64,000 nt of DNA from Rhizobium rosettiformans (GTDB lineage Bacteria; Pseudomonadota; Alphaproteobacteria; Rhizobiales; Rhizobiaceae), in NCBI RefSeq assembly GCF_016806065.1, contig NZ_CP032405.1, positions 2,446,001 through 2,510,000 on the forward strand, read 5' to 3'. A program made the position numbers and the translations under genes. Of this stretch, positions 19,087 to 28,010 are shown piece after piece; positions within the stretch are counted from its first letter, which is position 1; every line of letters begins with the position of its first letter. The notes under the pieces were generated by a model, which made no database searches, was not told where the DNA came from, and was given only the letters and a program-made list of their open reading frames with translations.

Positions 19087-21405
19087 ATGGCCGACGATAT
19101 CAGATCCATTGCTGCCCTCATCGCCACCGAGATCAATGCCCGCCCCGATCAGGTCACGGCGGCGGTCGGCCTGCTGGACGAGGGTGCCACAGTTCCCTTC
19201 ATCGCCCGCTACCGCAAGGAAGTGACCGGCGGTCTTGACGACACGCAGCTGCGCAATCTCGCCGAACGGCTGATCTACCTGCGTGAGCTTGCCGCTCGCC
19301 GCAAGTCGATCTTCGAGAGCATCAATGGCCAGGGCAAGATGACCGATGAGCTCGCCCGCAAGATCGCCCAGGTGACCACCAAGGCCGAGCTCGAAGATCT
19401 CTATCTGCCCTATAAGCCGAAGCGCCGCACCCGCGCCGAGATCGCCCGCGAAAAGGGTCTGCAGCCGCTCGCCGACGCGATCATGGCCGACCGCACGAGC
19501 GATCCGCAGAAGCTGGCGGAAGCCTATATCACCGCGGAAGTCCTCGACGTGAAGGCAGCGCTCGAAGGTGCTCGCGACATCATCGCCGAGCAGATCTCGG
19601 AAAATGCCGATCTGATTGGCCGGCTTCGCAATGACATGAAGGATCGCGCGATCCTCTATTCCAAGCTCGTCGACGGCAAGGCCGAGGCCGGCGCCAAGTT
19701 CGCCGACTATTTCGACCATTCCGAACGCTGGGCAACGGTCCCCGGCCACCGTGCGCTTGCGATGCTGCGCGGCTGGAACGAGGAATTTCTGTCACTGTCG
19801 ATCGAAGTCGACCGCGACGACACGTCCCCTGTCAAAACCAGCCAGCGCATGATCGCGGCTGCCTATCAGGTCGCCGGCAAAGGCCCTGCCGACCAGTGGC
19901 TGATGGACGTTGCTGGCTGGACCTGGCGCGTCAAGCTCTCTGTTTCCCTTTCGCTCGATCTGATGCGTGAATTGCGTGAGCGGGCCGAGGAAGAAGCCAT
20001 CCACGTCTTTGCGCGTAATCTGAAAGATCTGCTGCTCGCAGCGCCCGCAGGCTCCCGTCCGACCATGGGGCTCGACCCGGGCATCCGCACCGGCGTCAAG
20101 GTCGCCGTCGTCGATGGCACCGGCAAGGTGGTGGAAACGACGACCGTCTATCCCTTCCCGCCGAAGAACGACATTCGCGGCACCCAGGCCGAACTCGCCT
20201 CGCTGATCCGCAAGCACAAGGTCGAGCTGATCTCGATCGGTAACGGCACGGGCAGCCGCGAGACGGAAAAGCTGGTGGCCGACATGCTCGCCCAATTCCC
20301 GTCCACCGCGCCGAAGCCCACCAAGGTCATCGTCTCGGAAGCCGGCGCCTCCGTCTATTCAGCCTCGGAAACGGCGGCCAAGGAATTCCCCAATCTCGAC
20401 GTCTCTCTGCGTGGCGCCGTCTCGATTGCCCGGCGCCTGCAGGACCCGCTCGCCGAACTCGTCAAGATCGAGCCGAAGTCGATCGGCGTCGGCCAGTACC
20501 AGCACGACGTCGACCAGGGCCGCCTCGGCCGCTCGCTCGATGCCGTCGTCGAAGATGCGGTGAATGCCGTTGGCGTCGACGTGAATACGGCGTCCGCCCC
20601 GCTGCTCGCCCGCGTGTCGGGTCTCGGCAAGACGACGGCGGAAGCCATTGTCGCCCATCGCGACGAGACCGGACCTTTCGCCAGCCGCAAGGATCTCCTG
20701 AAAGTCCCGCGCCTCGGCGCCCGCACCTTTGAGCAATGCGCCGGCTTCCTGCGCATCCCGAACGGCAAGGAGCCGCTCGACGCCTCCTCCGTCCACCCGG
20801 AAGCTTACGGTGTGGCGAAGAAGATCGTCGCCGCCTGCGGACGTGACCTGCGCTCGCTGATGGGCGATAGCGCCACACTGAAGAGCCTCGACCCGAAGCG
20901 CTTCATCGATGAACAGTTTGGCCTGCCGACGGTCAAGGACATCCTCGCCGAACTCGAAAAGCCGGGTCGCGACCCGCGCCCGTCCTTCAAGACGGCGACC
21001 TTCGCAGAAGGGGTCGAGGAAATCACCGATCTCAAGGTCGGCATGACGCTGGAAGGGACCGTGACCAATGTCGCCGCCTTCGGCGCCTTCGTCGATATCG
21101 GCGTGCATCAGGATGGCCTCGTCCACGTCTCCCAGCTCGCCGATCGTTTCGTCAAGGACCCGCATGAGGTGGTGAAGGCCGGTGACGTGGTGAAGGTCCG
21201 CGTCGTCGAGGTCGACGTCAAGCGCAAGCGTATCGCGCTCACCATGCGGAAAGACGGCGGCGAGGCGCAACAGCCCTCGATGCGCGGCGATGCCAAAGGC
21301 AATGCCAGCGCCATGAAGCATTCGAACGCCCGCCCGCCGAAGCCGGAGCAGCCCGCAATGGGCGGTCTGGGCGCGGCCTTGGCCGAGGCCATGCGCAAGA
21401 AATAA
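19087..21405 (+). CDS. tex: Tex-like RNA-binding transcription accessory protein
   Basis: The 772-residue protein has the Tex architecture. A helical N-terminal region contains [18 protein letters not shown] YqgF/RNase H-like fold begins near residue 325 ([17 protein letters not shown]). A helix-hairpin-helix region holds [15 protein letters not shown] and [15 protein letters not shown], and a C-terminal S1 domain contains [20 protein letters not shown]. Tex binds nucleic acid and affects transcription and stress tolerance. The C-terminus ends in a low-complexity tail. A strong hairpin separates it from the convergent dksA-like gene. Confidence 0.95.
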   Translation: MADDIRSIAALIATEINARPDQVTAAVGLLDEGATVPFIARYRKEVTGGLDDTQLRNLAERLIYLRELAARRKSIFESINGQGKMTDELARKIAQVTTKAELEDLYLPYKPKRRTRAEIAREKGLQPLADAIMADRTSDPQKLAEAYITAEVLDVKAALEGARDIIAEQISENADLIGRLRNDMKDRAILYSKLVDGKAEAGAKFADYFDHSERWATVPGHRALAMLRGWNEEFLSLSIEVDRDDTSPVKTSQRMIAAAYQVAGKGPADQWLMDVAGWTWRVKLSVSLSLDLMRELRERAEEEAIHVFARNLKDLLLAAPAGSRPTMGLDPGIRTGVKVAVVDGTGKVVETTTVYPFPPKNDIRGTQAELASLIRKHKVELISIGNGTGSRETEKLVADMLAQFPSTAPKPTKVIVSEAGASVYSASETAAKEFPNLDVSLRGAVSIARRLQDPLAELVKIEPKSIGVGQYQHDVDQGRLGRSLDAVVEDAVNAVGVDVNTASAPLLARVSGLGKTTAEAIVAHRDETGPFASRKDLLKVPRLGARTFEQCAGFLRIPNGKEPLDASSVHPEAYGVAKKIVAACGRDLRSLMGDSATLKSLDPKRFIDEQFGLPTVKDILAELEKPGRDPRPSFKTATFAEGVEEITDLKVGMTLEGTVTNVAAFGAFVDIGVHQDGLVHVSQLADRFVKDPHEVVKAGDVVKVRVVEVDVKRKRIALTMRKDGGEAQQPSMRGDAKGNASAMKHSNARPPKPEQPAMGGLGAALAEAMRKK

Positions 21406-21416
21406 CAAAAAAGAAA

Positions 21417-21443
21417 CAGGCCGGAGCTCATCACTCCGGCCTG
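21417..21443. terminator. Bidirectional terminator between tex and the dksA-like gene
   Basis: CAGGCCGGAG and CTCCGGCCTG form a perfect 10-bp stem with a 7-base loop. On the minus strand it is followed by a T-rich TTTCTTTTTTG, so it is a good intrinsic terminator for the uspA-dksA unit. Confidence 0.85.
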
Positions 21444-21468
21444 CCCATCGCCCCTCGAAAAGTACCTC

Positions 21469-21813
21469 TCAATGAGAGGCTGCACAGTCCTGGCAGAATG
21501 GCGTATGAGGCACGGCTTTCAGCCGCTCGATCGAAATCGGCTCACCGCATTTCATGCACTGACCATACCGTCCCTTGGCAATTCGGTCCAGAGCGGCGTC
21601 GATTGCCCTGAGTTCCTCTTCGCCGACCTGGCCGAATTCTTCCAGCACTTCGTCGTTTTCCGCCTCAGTGGCGCGTTCGGCGCTATCGGCGCTTTTCAGG
21701 GTGCCGAGATCGGTGTCGATCTTTTTCAGCCGCCGTTCGATCTCGTCCTTGCGGGCGAGTAGGATGCGTTCGAAATGCGCCGTGTCCATGGCTTGTACGG
21801 GGTTCTCCATCAT
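21469..21813 (-). CDS. DksA/TraR-type zinc-finger protein
   Basis: The 114-residue protein has an N-terminal coiled-coil (ARKDEIERRLKKIDTDLGTL). A C-terminal four-cysteine zinc finger follows (CMKCGEPISIERLKAV, then FCQDC). The DksA/TraR family binds the RNA polymerase secondary channel and modulates transcription with ppGpp; short members like this one may act without it. Paired ATGs at 21813/21810 follow a GTGAGG site. The start is 4 bp after the universal stress protein stop, so both form one operon under the FNR-type box at 22303. Confidence 0.85.
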   Translation of the reverse strand: MMENPVQAMDTAHFERILLARKDEIERRLKKIDTDLGTLKSADSAERATEAENDEVLEEFGQVGEEELRAIDAALDRIAKGRYGQCMKCGEPISIERLKAVPHTPFCQDCAASH

Positions 21814-21817
21814 GACC

Positions 21818-22228
21818 TCACCGAACGACCAGCACAGAGATCTTCGAGTGGCGCACCACCCGGTCTGCCGTCGCACCGATGAAGTAGTTCGAGAAATCGG
21901 GCACATGCGAACCGACGATGATCAGGTCTGCCTTGTGCTCCTCGGCTGTCGCCAGGATCTCGCGGGCAGGAGCACCGGAGCGGATCTCGAGATGGGCGCT
22001 GACACCGGTCTTTTCCTTAAGCGTGACGAGCTTGGCCTTGGCGTCGGTGATCGCGCCTTCGATGAGATCGACCGGAACGTCGATCGCCAGATAACCGGGG
22101 ATGTCCTCGATGATCGTCAGAAGCACGATCTCGCCGCCTGCATCGAGCAGGGACTTGGCCTTGGTCAGGATCGTCTCGCCGACCGCAATGGCTGCCGGAT
22201 CGACCGGAACGATGATCTTCTTGTACAT
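21818..22228 (-). CDS. Universal stress protein (UspA family)
   Basis: The 136-residue single-domain Usp protein starts YKKIIVPVD and has the ATP-binding-type C-terminal signature LIIVGSHVPDFSNYFIGATADRV, ending SKISVLVVR. Usp proteins bind ATP and support survival under energy or oxygen limitation. ATG 22228 has GGAGAG nearby, which favours it over an upstream in-frame codon. It leads a two-gene operon with the dksA-like gene. A perfect FNR/FixK palindrome lies 75-88 bp upstream, suggesting induction at low oxygen. Confidence 0.9.
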   Translation of the reverse strand: MYKKIIVPVDPAAIAVGETILTKAKSLLDAGGEIVLLTIIEDIPGYLAIDVPVDLIEGAITDAKAKLVTLKEKTGVSAHLEIRSGAPAREILATAEEHKADLIIVGSHVPDFSNYFIGATADRVVRHSKISVLVVR

Positions 22229-22302
22229 CTTGCTCTCCTTTATCACCCGCCGGGTGTTTCCTCTTTATGGCGGCAGAATGCGTCCGGCAGCGCTGTGGCG
22301 CA

Positions 22303-22316
22303 TTGATCAAGATCAA
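22303..22316. promoter_or_regulatory. FNR/FixK box (anaerobox)
   Basis: TTGAT-CAAG-ATCAA is an exact match to the TTGAT-N4-ATCAA consensus bound by FnrN/FixK in rhizobia. Its centre is about 81 bp upstream of the universal stress protein start on the minus strand. The VOC gene starts 120 bp away on the other strand and could also be affected. Confidence 0.8.
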
Positions 22317-22438
22317 CTTTGGGACGTGGTAGAGCGTCAATCTTTGTCGAACGATGTTTCGAGAAAATGTCATCTTTTGTGAACGACGGTTTTGTCCCAT
22401 ATCTCTGTTAAGAGGCCCCAGACGGCCGCAGGAGAAAC

Positions 22439-23323
22439 ATGATGACCCACGCCGATGACCAATCAGCATCCTTTGCCCTGAGCCGCCCCGTGCATGTCGG
22501 CCGGGCGCATCTTGTCGTGCGTGATCTGGAGATGATGGCGGGTTTCTACGAGAAGGCGCTCGGCTTGAAGCGCCTTGCGCATGGCCAAAGTGGTGTCGAT
22601 CTCGGCGCCGGTGACCGCGTTCTGCTGACGCTGACGACACGTAGCGATGCAGCCCCTGCACCCCGCAATGCCGCAGGTCTCTTTCACAATGCCTTCCTCA
22701 TGCCGGATCGCGCCGAGCTTGCCCATTGGCTGGTGCACGCTGCCCATCTTGGCCTCCAGTTCGACGGCGCCAGCGACCATCTGGTCAGCGAGGCGATCTA
22801 TCTTTCGGACCCAGAAGGCAACGGCATTGAGGTCTACCGGGATCGCCAGCCAAGCGAATGGACCTATCATCCAGACGGAACCGTCGAAATGGATACACGC
22901 CGGCTGGATCTGCAGGCGCTCTATGACAGTGCTCCGAAGACGCCGTGGGCGGGGATCTCTTCCGAGGCCGCGCTCGGCCACATTCATCTCCAGGTCGGCG
23001 ACGTACCGGAGGCGGACCGCTTCTATGAAGGCGTGCTGGGTCTGAAGAAGATGGCGAGCTATCCGGGCGCGAGTTTCTATGCCTCCGGCAACTATCATCA
23101 TCATGTGGCCGCCAACATCTGGAACAGCCGCAAGGCGCCGGCGCGCACAGGGGCGATGACCGGGCTCCAGGACTACGAACTCGCCTTCAACGATCACTCT
23201 GTCCTGAGCGGTGTGCTCGCCACGCTGGAGGGCCTGGAAATCAAGGTCGACCGCACCGCGCGCGGCTTCAGTCTCGCAGACCCATGGGGCATTGGTCTGA
23301 CGCTGGTTGCCCCTCAGGGCTGA
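22439..23323 (+). CDS. VOC-family (extradiol dioxygenase-like) protein
   Basis: The 294-residue protein has two vicinal-oxygen-chelate halves. The first (about 17-130) starts with HVGRAHLVVRDLEMMAGFYE and the second (about 175-292) with LGHIHLQVGDVPEADRFYE. SDPEGNGIEVYRDR closes the first half with a metal-ligand-type Glu. This layout matches CatE-like catechol 2,3-dioxygenases, although many such rhizobial proteins have unproven substrates. GGAG precedes the tandem ATGs at 22439/22442. The next gene begins 137 bp after its stop. Confidence 0.8.
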   Translation: MMTHADDQSASFALSRPVHVGRAHLVVRDLEMMAGFYEKALGLKRLAHGQSGVDLGAGDRVLLTLTTRSDAAPAPRNAAGLFHNAFLMPDRAELAHWLVHAAHLGLQFDGASDHLVSEAIYLSDPEGNGIEVYRDRQPSEWTYHPDGTVEMDTRRLDLQALYDSAPKTPWAGISSEAALGHIHLQVGDVPEADRFYEGVLGLKKMASYPGASFYASGNYHHHVAANIWNSRKAPARTGAMTGLQDYELAFNDHSVLSGVLATLEGLEIKVDRTARGFSLADPWGIGLTLVAPQG

Positions 23324-23367
23324 TTCGCCAGGTCCCAGGTGTCGACCATGGGTTTCCCGGTGGAACG

Positions 23368-23412
23368 GATATTGTTCCCGGGCGTTGAGAGACGTCGCGA
23401 GGGAACAATATC
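23368..23412. repeat. 12-bp perfect inverted repeat before the AI-2E-type permease gene
   Basis: GATATTGTTCCC and its exact complement GGGAACAATATC are separated by 21 bases. The repeat lies between the VOC stop and the permease start, about 48 bp before the start codon. It has no T tail, so it is more likely an operator or leader structure than a terminator. Confidence 0.65.
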
Positions 23413-23459
23413 ATGTCGCCATCTATCCGCCGAGAGAATTACCTGTCCGGGAGCGTCCG

Positions 23460-24536
23460 GTGAACGTCCAGGTCAACCATCGCAAAAGCCCTTCTCGCAA
23501 GGTCCGCTTCAAGAAGACCGGGCTCGACTATGTCGTGTCCTGGTCGGTGATCGGTCTTTTTCTGATCTTTGCGCTCGTTGCGCTGCATTTGGCCTCCTTC
23601 GTCCTCATCCCGCTGACCATGGCGATCGTGGTCGGCCTCATCCTCGGAATTGCGGCCGACCGTCTCGGCAATCTCGGCGTCCCGCCGACCGTAACGGCCA
23701 TCATTCTCTCCGGGCTCTTCCTCGTGCTGCTCATCGTTCTGACCAGCATCGTCTGGACACCGGTCAATATGTTGATCGAGAACGGCCCCGACATGGTCAA
23801 CCGGGTCATCGAATACCTGCAGAGCATTCCCTGGTTGGAACGCCCGATGGCGATCCTGTCTCGGGGGCCCGATTCCATGGAAACGATGCTGGAGAATTCG
23901 GGCTCCATTCTGTCGACCATTGCAACCGGCGTGACGCCAGCCTTGATCCAGCTGTTCATCTTCATCGCCGGCCTGTTGCTTTTCCTCTCCTGCCGTCTGG
24001 CACTGCGTCGGGAACTGATCCGCACCTTTTCAGACCGTGCCCGTCGGCTGAGGGCCATCCGTCTGTTCAACGAGGTTGAGGAAGCGCTGGGCTACTATTT
24101 CGCCACGGCCGTCGTCGTCTACGGCCTCTTCGGAGTTGTTGCCGCCATGGTGGCCTGGTTCGGTGGTCTGGGAACCCCAGCGCTGTGGGGCGTGGCGACC
24201 TTCCTCCTGAGCTTCATTCCGTTTATCGGCATCGCCACCGTAACCCTTGCCATGGCCTTTGGCGGTTTGCTGGCACATGAAGGCATATTGCTGGGCCTGC
24301 TGCCGGCGATCGTCTTTTTCATGCTCAACGGCCTGCTGGAAAATCTGCTGATCCCCGCCGTGATGGGCAAACGCCTGCAAATGAACGCTTTCATGCTGTT
24401 CGTCGCCATCGTCTTCTGGACCTGGCTATGGGGAGCGGTGGGGGCCATGCTGGCGGTCCCGCTGACGCTGATCTGCATCACGATTTATGGTGGCATCGTG
24501 CCGCCGACCCGGATCCAGCCGAATCTTCCTGACTGA
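23460..24536 (+). CDS. AI-2E family transporter (YdiK/PerM-like permease)
   Basis: The 358-residue protein has about eight membrane segments and the PerM/YdiK/AI-2E exporter layout. Two helices at about 24-70 are followed by a third near 85-105 and an extracytoplasmic loop at about 110-155. A C-terminal bundle carries LLSFIPFIGIATVTLAMAFG and LEN-LLIPAVMGKRLQMN. GTG 23460, preceded by GGGAG, is preferred. The open frame runs back to 23307, but that extension is non-hydrophobic and overlaps both the VOC gene and an inverted repeat. Substrates in this family are diverse and unassigned here. Confidence 0.85.
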   Translation: MNVQVNHRKSPSRKVRFKKTGLDYVVSWSVIGLFLIFALVALHLASFVLIPLTMAIVVGLILGIAADRLGNLGVPPTVTAIILSGLFLVLLIVLTSIVWTPVNMLIENGPDMVNRVIEYLQSIPWLERPMAILSRGPDSMETMLENSGSILSTIATGVTPALIQLFIFIAGLLLFLSCRLALRRELIRTFSDRARRLRAIRLFNEVEEALGYYFATAVVVYGLFGVVAAMVAWFGGLGTPALWGVATFLLSFIPFIGIATVTLAMAFGGLLAHEGILLGLLPAIVFFMLNGLLENLLIPAVMGKRLQMNAFMLFVAIVFWTWLWGAVGAMLAVPLTLICITIYGGIVPPTRIQPNLPD

Positions 24537-24601
24537 GCAACTGTCATTCAGCCGTCACGGCAAAGACCTATGCACCGTCGAAAACGGCAAACGGTGCATC
24601 C

Positions 24602-25498
24602 ATGACTAACGATCTCGCCCGCCTGCGGCTCGGCATCATCGCCGATCCCCAATATGCCGATCTCGATCCGGATCGCGAGCGAGGGCGCTACTTTCGCCGC
24701 TCGCTCGACAAGCTGGGAGAAGCCGTGGAGCATTTCAACGCCCAGAACCTCGATGCCGTGGTGGTGCTGGGTGACCTGATCGATCGTGGCTGGGATAATT
24801 TCCCACCCGTTCTCGATCTCCTCGAGACGCTGCAGGCGCCGCGCATCCTGCTGCCGGGCAATCACGACTTCATGGTCGACCCGGTGCATCTACCAGAGGT
24901 TTACGCGAGGCTCGGCATGCCGGCTCCCTACCATGCGGTGCAGATCAAGGGTCTTCGCCTACTTGTCACCGATGGCAATGAGATCTCGCTTTTCGCTCCG
25001 CCGGAGGGCGACCCTCGGCGGATAGAAGCCGAGCAGCGTCTTGCAGCAATGCGGGCAAAGGGCGCAACAAATGCAAACAGGTGGAATGCCGGCATCTCCG
25101 ATCGCCAGATGACCTGGATTGCCGATCAGCTGGCGGCCGCGGAGGAAAGCGGCGAAGACGTCATTCTTCTCGGACACTACCCCATCTATCCGCCATCCGA
25201 TCATGCGCTGTGGAGTGCCGAGGCTCTCTCTGATCTCATCGCCGATTCCCCCGCGGCCCTGGCCTATCTCTGCGGCCATCAGCACACCGGCAATTATGGC
25301 GAGAAGAACGGCGTTCACTTCGTCAACTTCCGCGGCATGGTCGATACGGAGCATCAGAACGCCTTCGCGATCCTTTCCGTCTTCGACGACCGGATCGAGA
25401 TCGCGGGACACGGACGCGAGCCTGACCGTAGCCTCCAGCTTCGTCTCGAAAAGCACCGTGCAGGCCTGTTCGCTGACAATTTGCTGACAGCCGACTGA
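24602..25498 (+). CDS. Calcineurin-like metallophosphoesterase (ADP-ribose/CDP-alcohol pyrophosphatase-like)
   Basis: The 298-residue enzyme has the complete metallophosphoesterase motif set in order: IADPQYAD (residues ~13-20), VVLGDLIDRG, LLPGNHDFM, LGHYPIYPP and LCGHQHTG. The D-x-Q-Y-A-D first motif resembles Mn-dependent ADP-ribose/CDP-alcohol diphosphatases, so cleavage of a nucleotide diphosphate conjugate is a reasonable guess. There is no signal peptide, so it is cytosolic. It stands alone between the permease and cytochrome c' genes. Confidence 0.82.
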   Translation: MTNDLARLRLGIIADPQYADLDPDRERGRYFRRSLDKLGEAVEHFNAQNLDAVVVLGDLIDRGWDNFPPVLDLLETLQAPRILLPGNHDFMVDPVHLPEVYARLGMPAPYHAVQIKGLRLLVTDGNEISLFAPPEGDPRRIEAEQRLAAMRAKGATNANRWNAGISDRQMTWIADQLAAAEESGEDVILLGHYPIYPPSDHALWSAEALSDLIADSPAALAYLCGHQHTGNYGEKNGVHFVNFRGMVDTEHQNAFAILSVFDDRIEIAGHGREPDRSLQLRLEKHRAGLFADNLLTAD

Positions 25499-25645
25499 CG
25501 TGAATTCGTTATAAATATCTGAAACTTGCCGGGGGCAGGACTCATCACTCCTTTGTGACTTCAATCGGATGTTCCAAGGCGTCAAACATAGGGTGCCCCG
25601 CTAACGATCGCCGGCGCGTCCGGCTGAGCCCCTGGAGAAAAGCTG

Positions 25646-26089
25646 ATGAAGTTGAAACTCGTTCTGTCTGCCGCGACGGCGATCTGTCTTGGCGTGACCG
25701 CAGCGATTGCTGCGGGGGAACCGCAGGCCGTCCGGCAGGAAGAAATGAAGAAGGTCGGCGGTGCCATGGGCGCGCTCGGCGCCATCGCCAAGGGCGAGAA
25801 GCCCTATGACGCGGAAGCGGTGACGGCTGCGCTGACCACGCTTGCCGAAGTTGGCAAGACCTTCCCCGATCACTTCCCGGCAGGCAGCGAAACCGGCATG
25901 GATTCAGAAGCCGCCCCCGCGATCTGGCAGAACATGGACGACTTCAAGGCCAAGTCCGCAAAGCTCGCTTCCGCTGCAGAAGCGCAACTTGCTACCCTGC
26001 CGGCCGATCAGGCGGGCGTTGCCGCCGCCATGCAGGCCGTCGGCGCCACCTGCGGCGATTGCCACCAGACCTACCGTCTGAAGAAATAA
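25646..26089 (+). CDS. Cytochrome c' (class II c-type cytochrome)
   Basis: The 147-residue periplasmic haem protein has a signal peptide of about 22 residues (ending AAIAA). It forms a four-helix bundle sequence with a single haem site, C136-G-D-C139-H140, close to the C-terminus, as in the cytochrome c' fold. Cytochromes c' bind NO and CO and buffer nitrosative stress. A dihaem cytochrome c gene follows 86 bp later on the same strand, with a large hairpin between them. Confidence 0.92.
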   Translation: MKLKLVLSAATAICLGVTAAIAAGEPQAVRQEEMKKVGGAMGALGAIAKGEKPYDAEAVTAALTTLAEVGKTFPDHFPAGSETGMDSEAAPAIWQNMDDFKAKSAKLASAAEAQLATLPADQAGVAAAMQAVGATCGDCHQTYRLKK

Positions 26090-26097
26090 GGCCTTCC

Positions 26098-26134
26098 CGG
26101 CGGGCGTCCTTCCGGATTGCCGGATCGCCCGCCG
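26098..26134 (+). terminator. Nested hairpin between the two cytochrome genes
   Basis: A 9-bp stem CGGCGGGCG / CGCCCGCCG encloses a second stem TCCGG-ATTG-CCGGA. It lies just after the cytochrome c' stop without a T run, so it may be an mRNA-stabilising or partial-termination structure. Confidence 0.5.
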
Positions 26135-26175
26135 AACAGTTGCCCGCAGGGCACTATCAGACATTGGAGGCCTAG

Positions 26176-27093
26176 ATGGCGTCGACTTGGATCAAGGGGC
26201 TCGGCACGCTCGCCGTGCTCGGTGCAGCCGGTTTCGGCACGTTCCTTTTCATCACCGCGCCTCAGCGCCAGGACCCTGCGGTCTGGGCCAATCTAGGTGA
26301 ACCGGATCTCGCGCATGGTCGTGAGGTCTTCTTCGCCGGCGGCTGCGCCAGTTGCCATGCACCGGCAGGCGCCACGGGGGATGCCCGGCTGGTGCTGTCA
26401 GGCGGCGCGCCGCTCAAGAGTGATTTCGGCACCTTCCATGCGCCAAACATCTCCAGCGACCCGGAAGCCGGGATCGGCGCCTGGACACTCGCAGAATTCG
26501 GCGATGCCATGACCCGTGGGGTCGGTCGCGACGGCGAACACCTCTACCCGTCCTTCCCCTATGGCTCCTATGCGCGCATGACGCCCAAGGATATCAACGA
26601 CCTCTACGGTTTCATGAAGACGCTGCCGGCGAGTGATGCCGTAGCACCTGCGCATGAGCTGGGCTTCCCCTTCAACCAGCGTGTCGTGCTGGGCGGCTGG
26701 AAGTTCCTCTACTATAGCGATGCGCCTCGGGTCGAACTGGCTGACGCCTCCGACATGGTGAAGCGCGGGCAATATCTCGTCGAAGGTCCCGGCCATTGCG
26801 GCGAATGCCACACACCACGCAACGCGCTTGGCGGTTTCCTGGCAGGCCAGTGGCTCGCGGGCGGTCCGAACCCTGAAGGCGAGGGATCGATTCCCAATAT
26901 TACCCCGGGTTCCAGAAGCATGGGCTCCTGGAGCGAGGGCGACATCGTCAACTATCTGGAGACCGGCTTCACACCCGACTACGACAGCGTCGGCGGCTCC
27001 ATGGTCGAAGTGCAGAAGAACATGGCGGAGCTTCCCGCCGCCGATAGAGAGGCAATCGCTGCCTACCTGAAGGCCATTCCGGCGGTGCAATAA
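26176..27093 (+). CDS. Dihaem cytochrome c
   Basis: The 305-residue protein has an N-terminal membrane anchor/signal (about 6-27) and two c-type haem domains. Haem sites are C57-A-S-C60-H61 and C208-G-E-C211-H212. Candidate distal methionines lie later in each domain (MTRG, MVEVQ). The arrangement resembles the dihaem electron-transfer subunits paired with membrane dehydrogenases such as alcohol or gluconate dehydrogenase, but no dehydrogenase gene is adjacent. GGAGG precedes the ATG. It probably shares transcription with cytochrome c'. Confidence 0.88.
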   Translation: MASTWIKGLGTLAVLGAAGFGTFLFITAPQRQDPAVWANLGEPDLAHGREVFFAGGCASCHAPAGATGDARLVLSGGAPLKSDFGTFHAPNISSDPEAGIGAWTLAEFGDAMTRGVGRDGEHLYPSFPYGSYARMTPKDINDLYGFMKTLPASDAVAPAHELGFPFNQRVVLGGWKFLYYSDAPRVELADASDMVKRGQYLVEGPGHCGECHTPRNALGGFLAGQWLAGGPNPEGEGSIPNITPGSRSMGSWSEGDIVNYLETGFTPDYDSVGGSMVEVQKNMAELPAADREAIAAYLKAIPAVQ

Positions 27094-27169
27094 CGGGCGT
27101 CAGGCCTGTTCAGCATCGCGCAAGCCTTGCCTGTCATCTTTCCGTCGTCGAACTGACTGCGGAGGGGAT

Positions 27170-27394
27170 ATGAGCATTGAACGACGGCGGATGGAGTATG
27201 CGCTCCAATCCCTGCTCGACAATTATCCCGATCCGGCCTTGCATCGCTGGGTGGACGAGACGGTTCGCGCCTTCGAAAAACGTCTTTCTGCAATTGTGGA
27301 TCCTCGCGAGCGCGATCACGCGCAGCAAGCGGCTCTCATCCTGATCAAGACGACGCTGCAGAAATGGTCGGAAAACCCGCCCGTTCGCCACTGA
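27170..27394 (+). CDS. Small hypothetical protein
   Basis: The 74-residue, mainly helical, charged protein has a textbook GGAGGGG ribosome-binding site before ATG 27170. It has no signal peptide, membrane helix or cysteines. It contains LLDNYPDPALHRWVDETVRAFEKRL and ends near PPVRH. I do not recognise the family. It is co-directional with the cytochromes but has its own 76-bp upstream gap. Confidence 0.65.
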   Translation: MSIERRRMEYALQSLLDNYPDPALHRWVDETVRAFEKRLSAIVDPRERDHAQQAALILIKTTLQKWSENPPVRH

Positions 27395-27409
27395 CCCCAA
27401 GGGACTCAT

Positions 27410-27979
27410 TCAGCGGCGGTGTTCGGCGGCAAAGTCCGCCAGCTCTGCTTCCGCTTCGGGTCCGTAAAGACCAAGCGCTTTCAACACCTCGACGGTAAAC
27501 GTATCCGGCGCAGTGCCGGCGGCCGTCACGATTGTGCCATCGCGCATCGCTTGCGGCTGGTCGACATAGCGCGCTTCGCCGCGATAGGCGGGATGCTTCT
27601 TGTGCGAAGCGAGCGAGTTGCCTGTATGCGCCACGTCATCGAGAACACCCGTTGCCGCCAGCGCGCTCGCGGCCGCACAGATCCCGCCGAGAACCTTGCC
27701 TTTGTCACGAAACGCCGTGGCGAGCGCTGTGAAGTCAAACGACACACCTTTTTCCCAGGCATAACCGCCGGGAATGATCAGCGCATCGAACTGCTCGGCA
27801 TCGATGGCGTAAAAGCCGATATCGGGCGTCACCTTCAGCCCGCCCATGGAGGTAACCGGCTTGCCATCCGGGCTTGCCGTCACCACTTCACAGTCGAGCC
27901 AATAACGCGTTGCCGCCATCAGAAGTGCGGGCTCCCAATCGGCATAGTCATTCTGAAGCGCAATCACGATACGGGGCAT
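27410..27979 (-). CDS. DJ-1/PfpI family protein (class I glutamine amidotransferase-like)
   Basis: The 189-residue DJ-1/PfpI-fold protein has the nucleophile-elbow cysteine in GGICAAASALA (about residue 95) and the preceding IIPGGYAWEKG. Members include glyoxalase III-like deglycases and general stress chaperones; this one most resembles small bacterial 'type 1 glutamine amidotransferase' proteins such as YdeA/YraA. ATG 27979 gives the canonical MPRIVIALQ start. The gene follows the GNAT acetyltransferase on the same strand with a 31-bp gap, probably in one operon. Confidence 0.85.
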   Translation of the reverse strand: MPRIVIALQNDYADWEPALLMAATRYWLDCEVVTASPDGKPVTSMGGLKVTPDIGFYAIDAEQFDALIIPGGYAWEKGVSFDFTALATAFRDKGKVLGGICAAASALAATGVLDDVAHTGNSLASHKKHPAYRGEARYVDQPQAMRDGTIVTAAGTAPDTFTVEVLKALGLYGPEAEAELADFAAEHRR

Positions 27980-28010
27980 CAAACGTCTCCTCGCGTCTCT
28001 CAAGTAAGGC

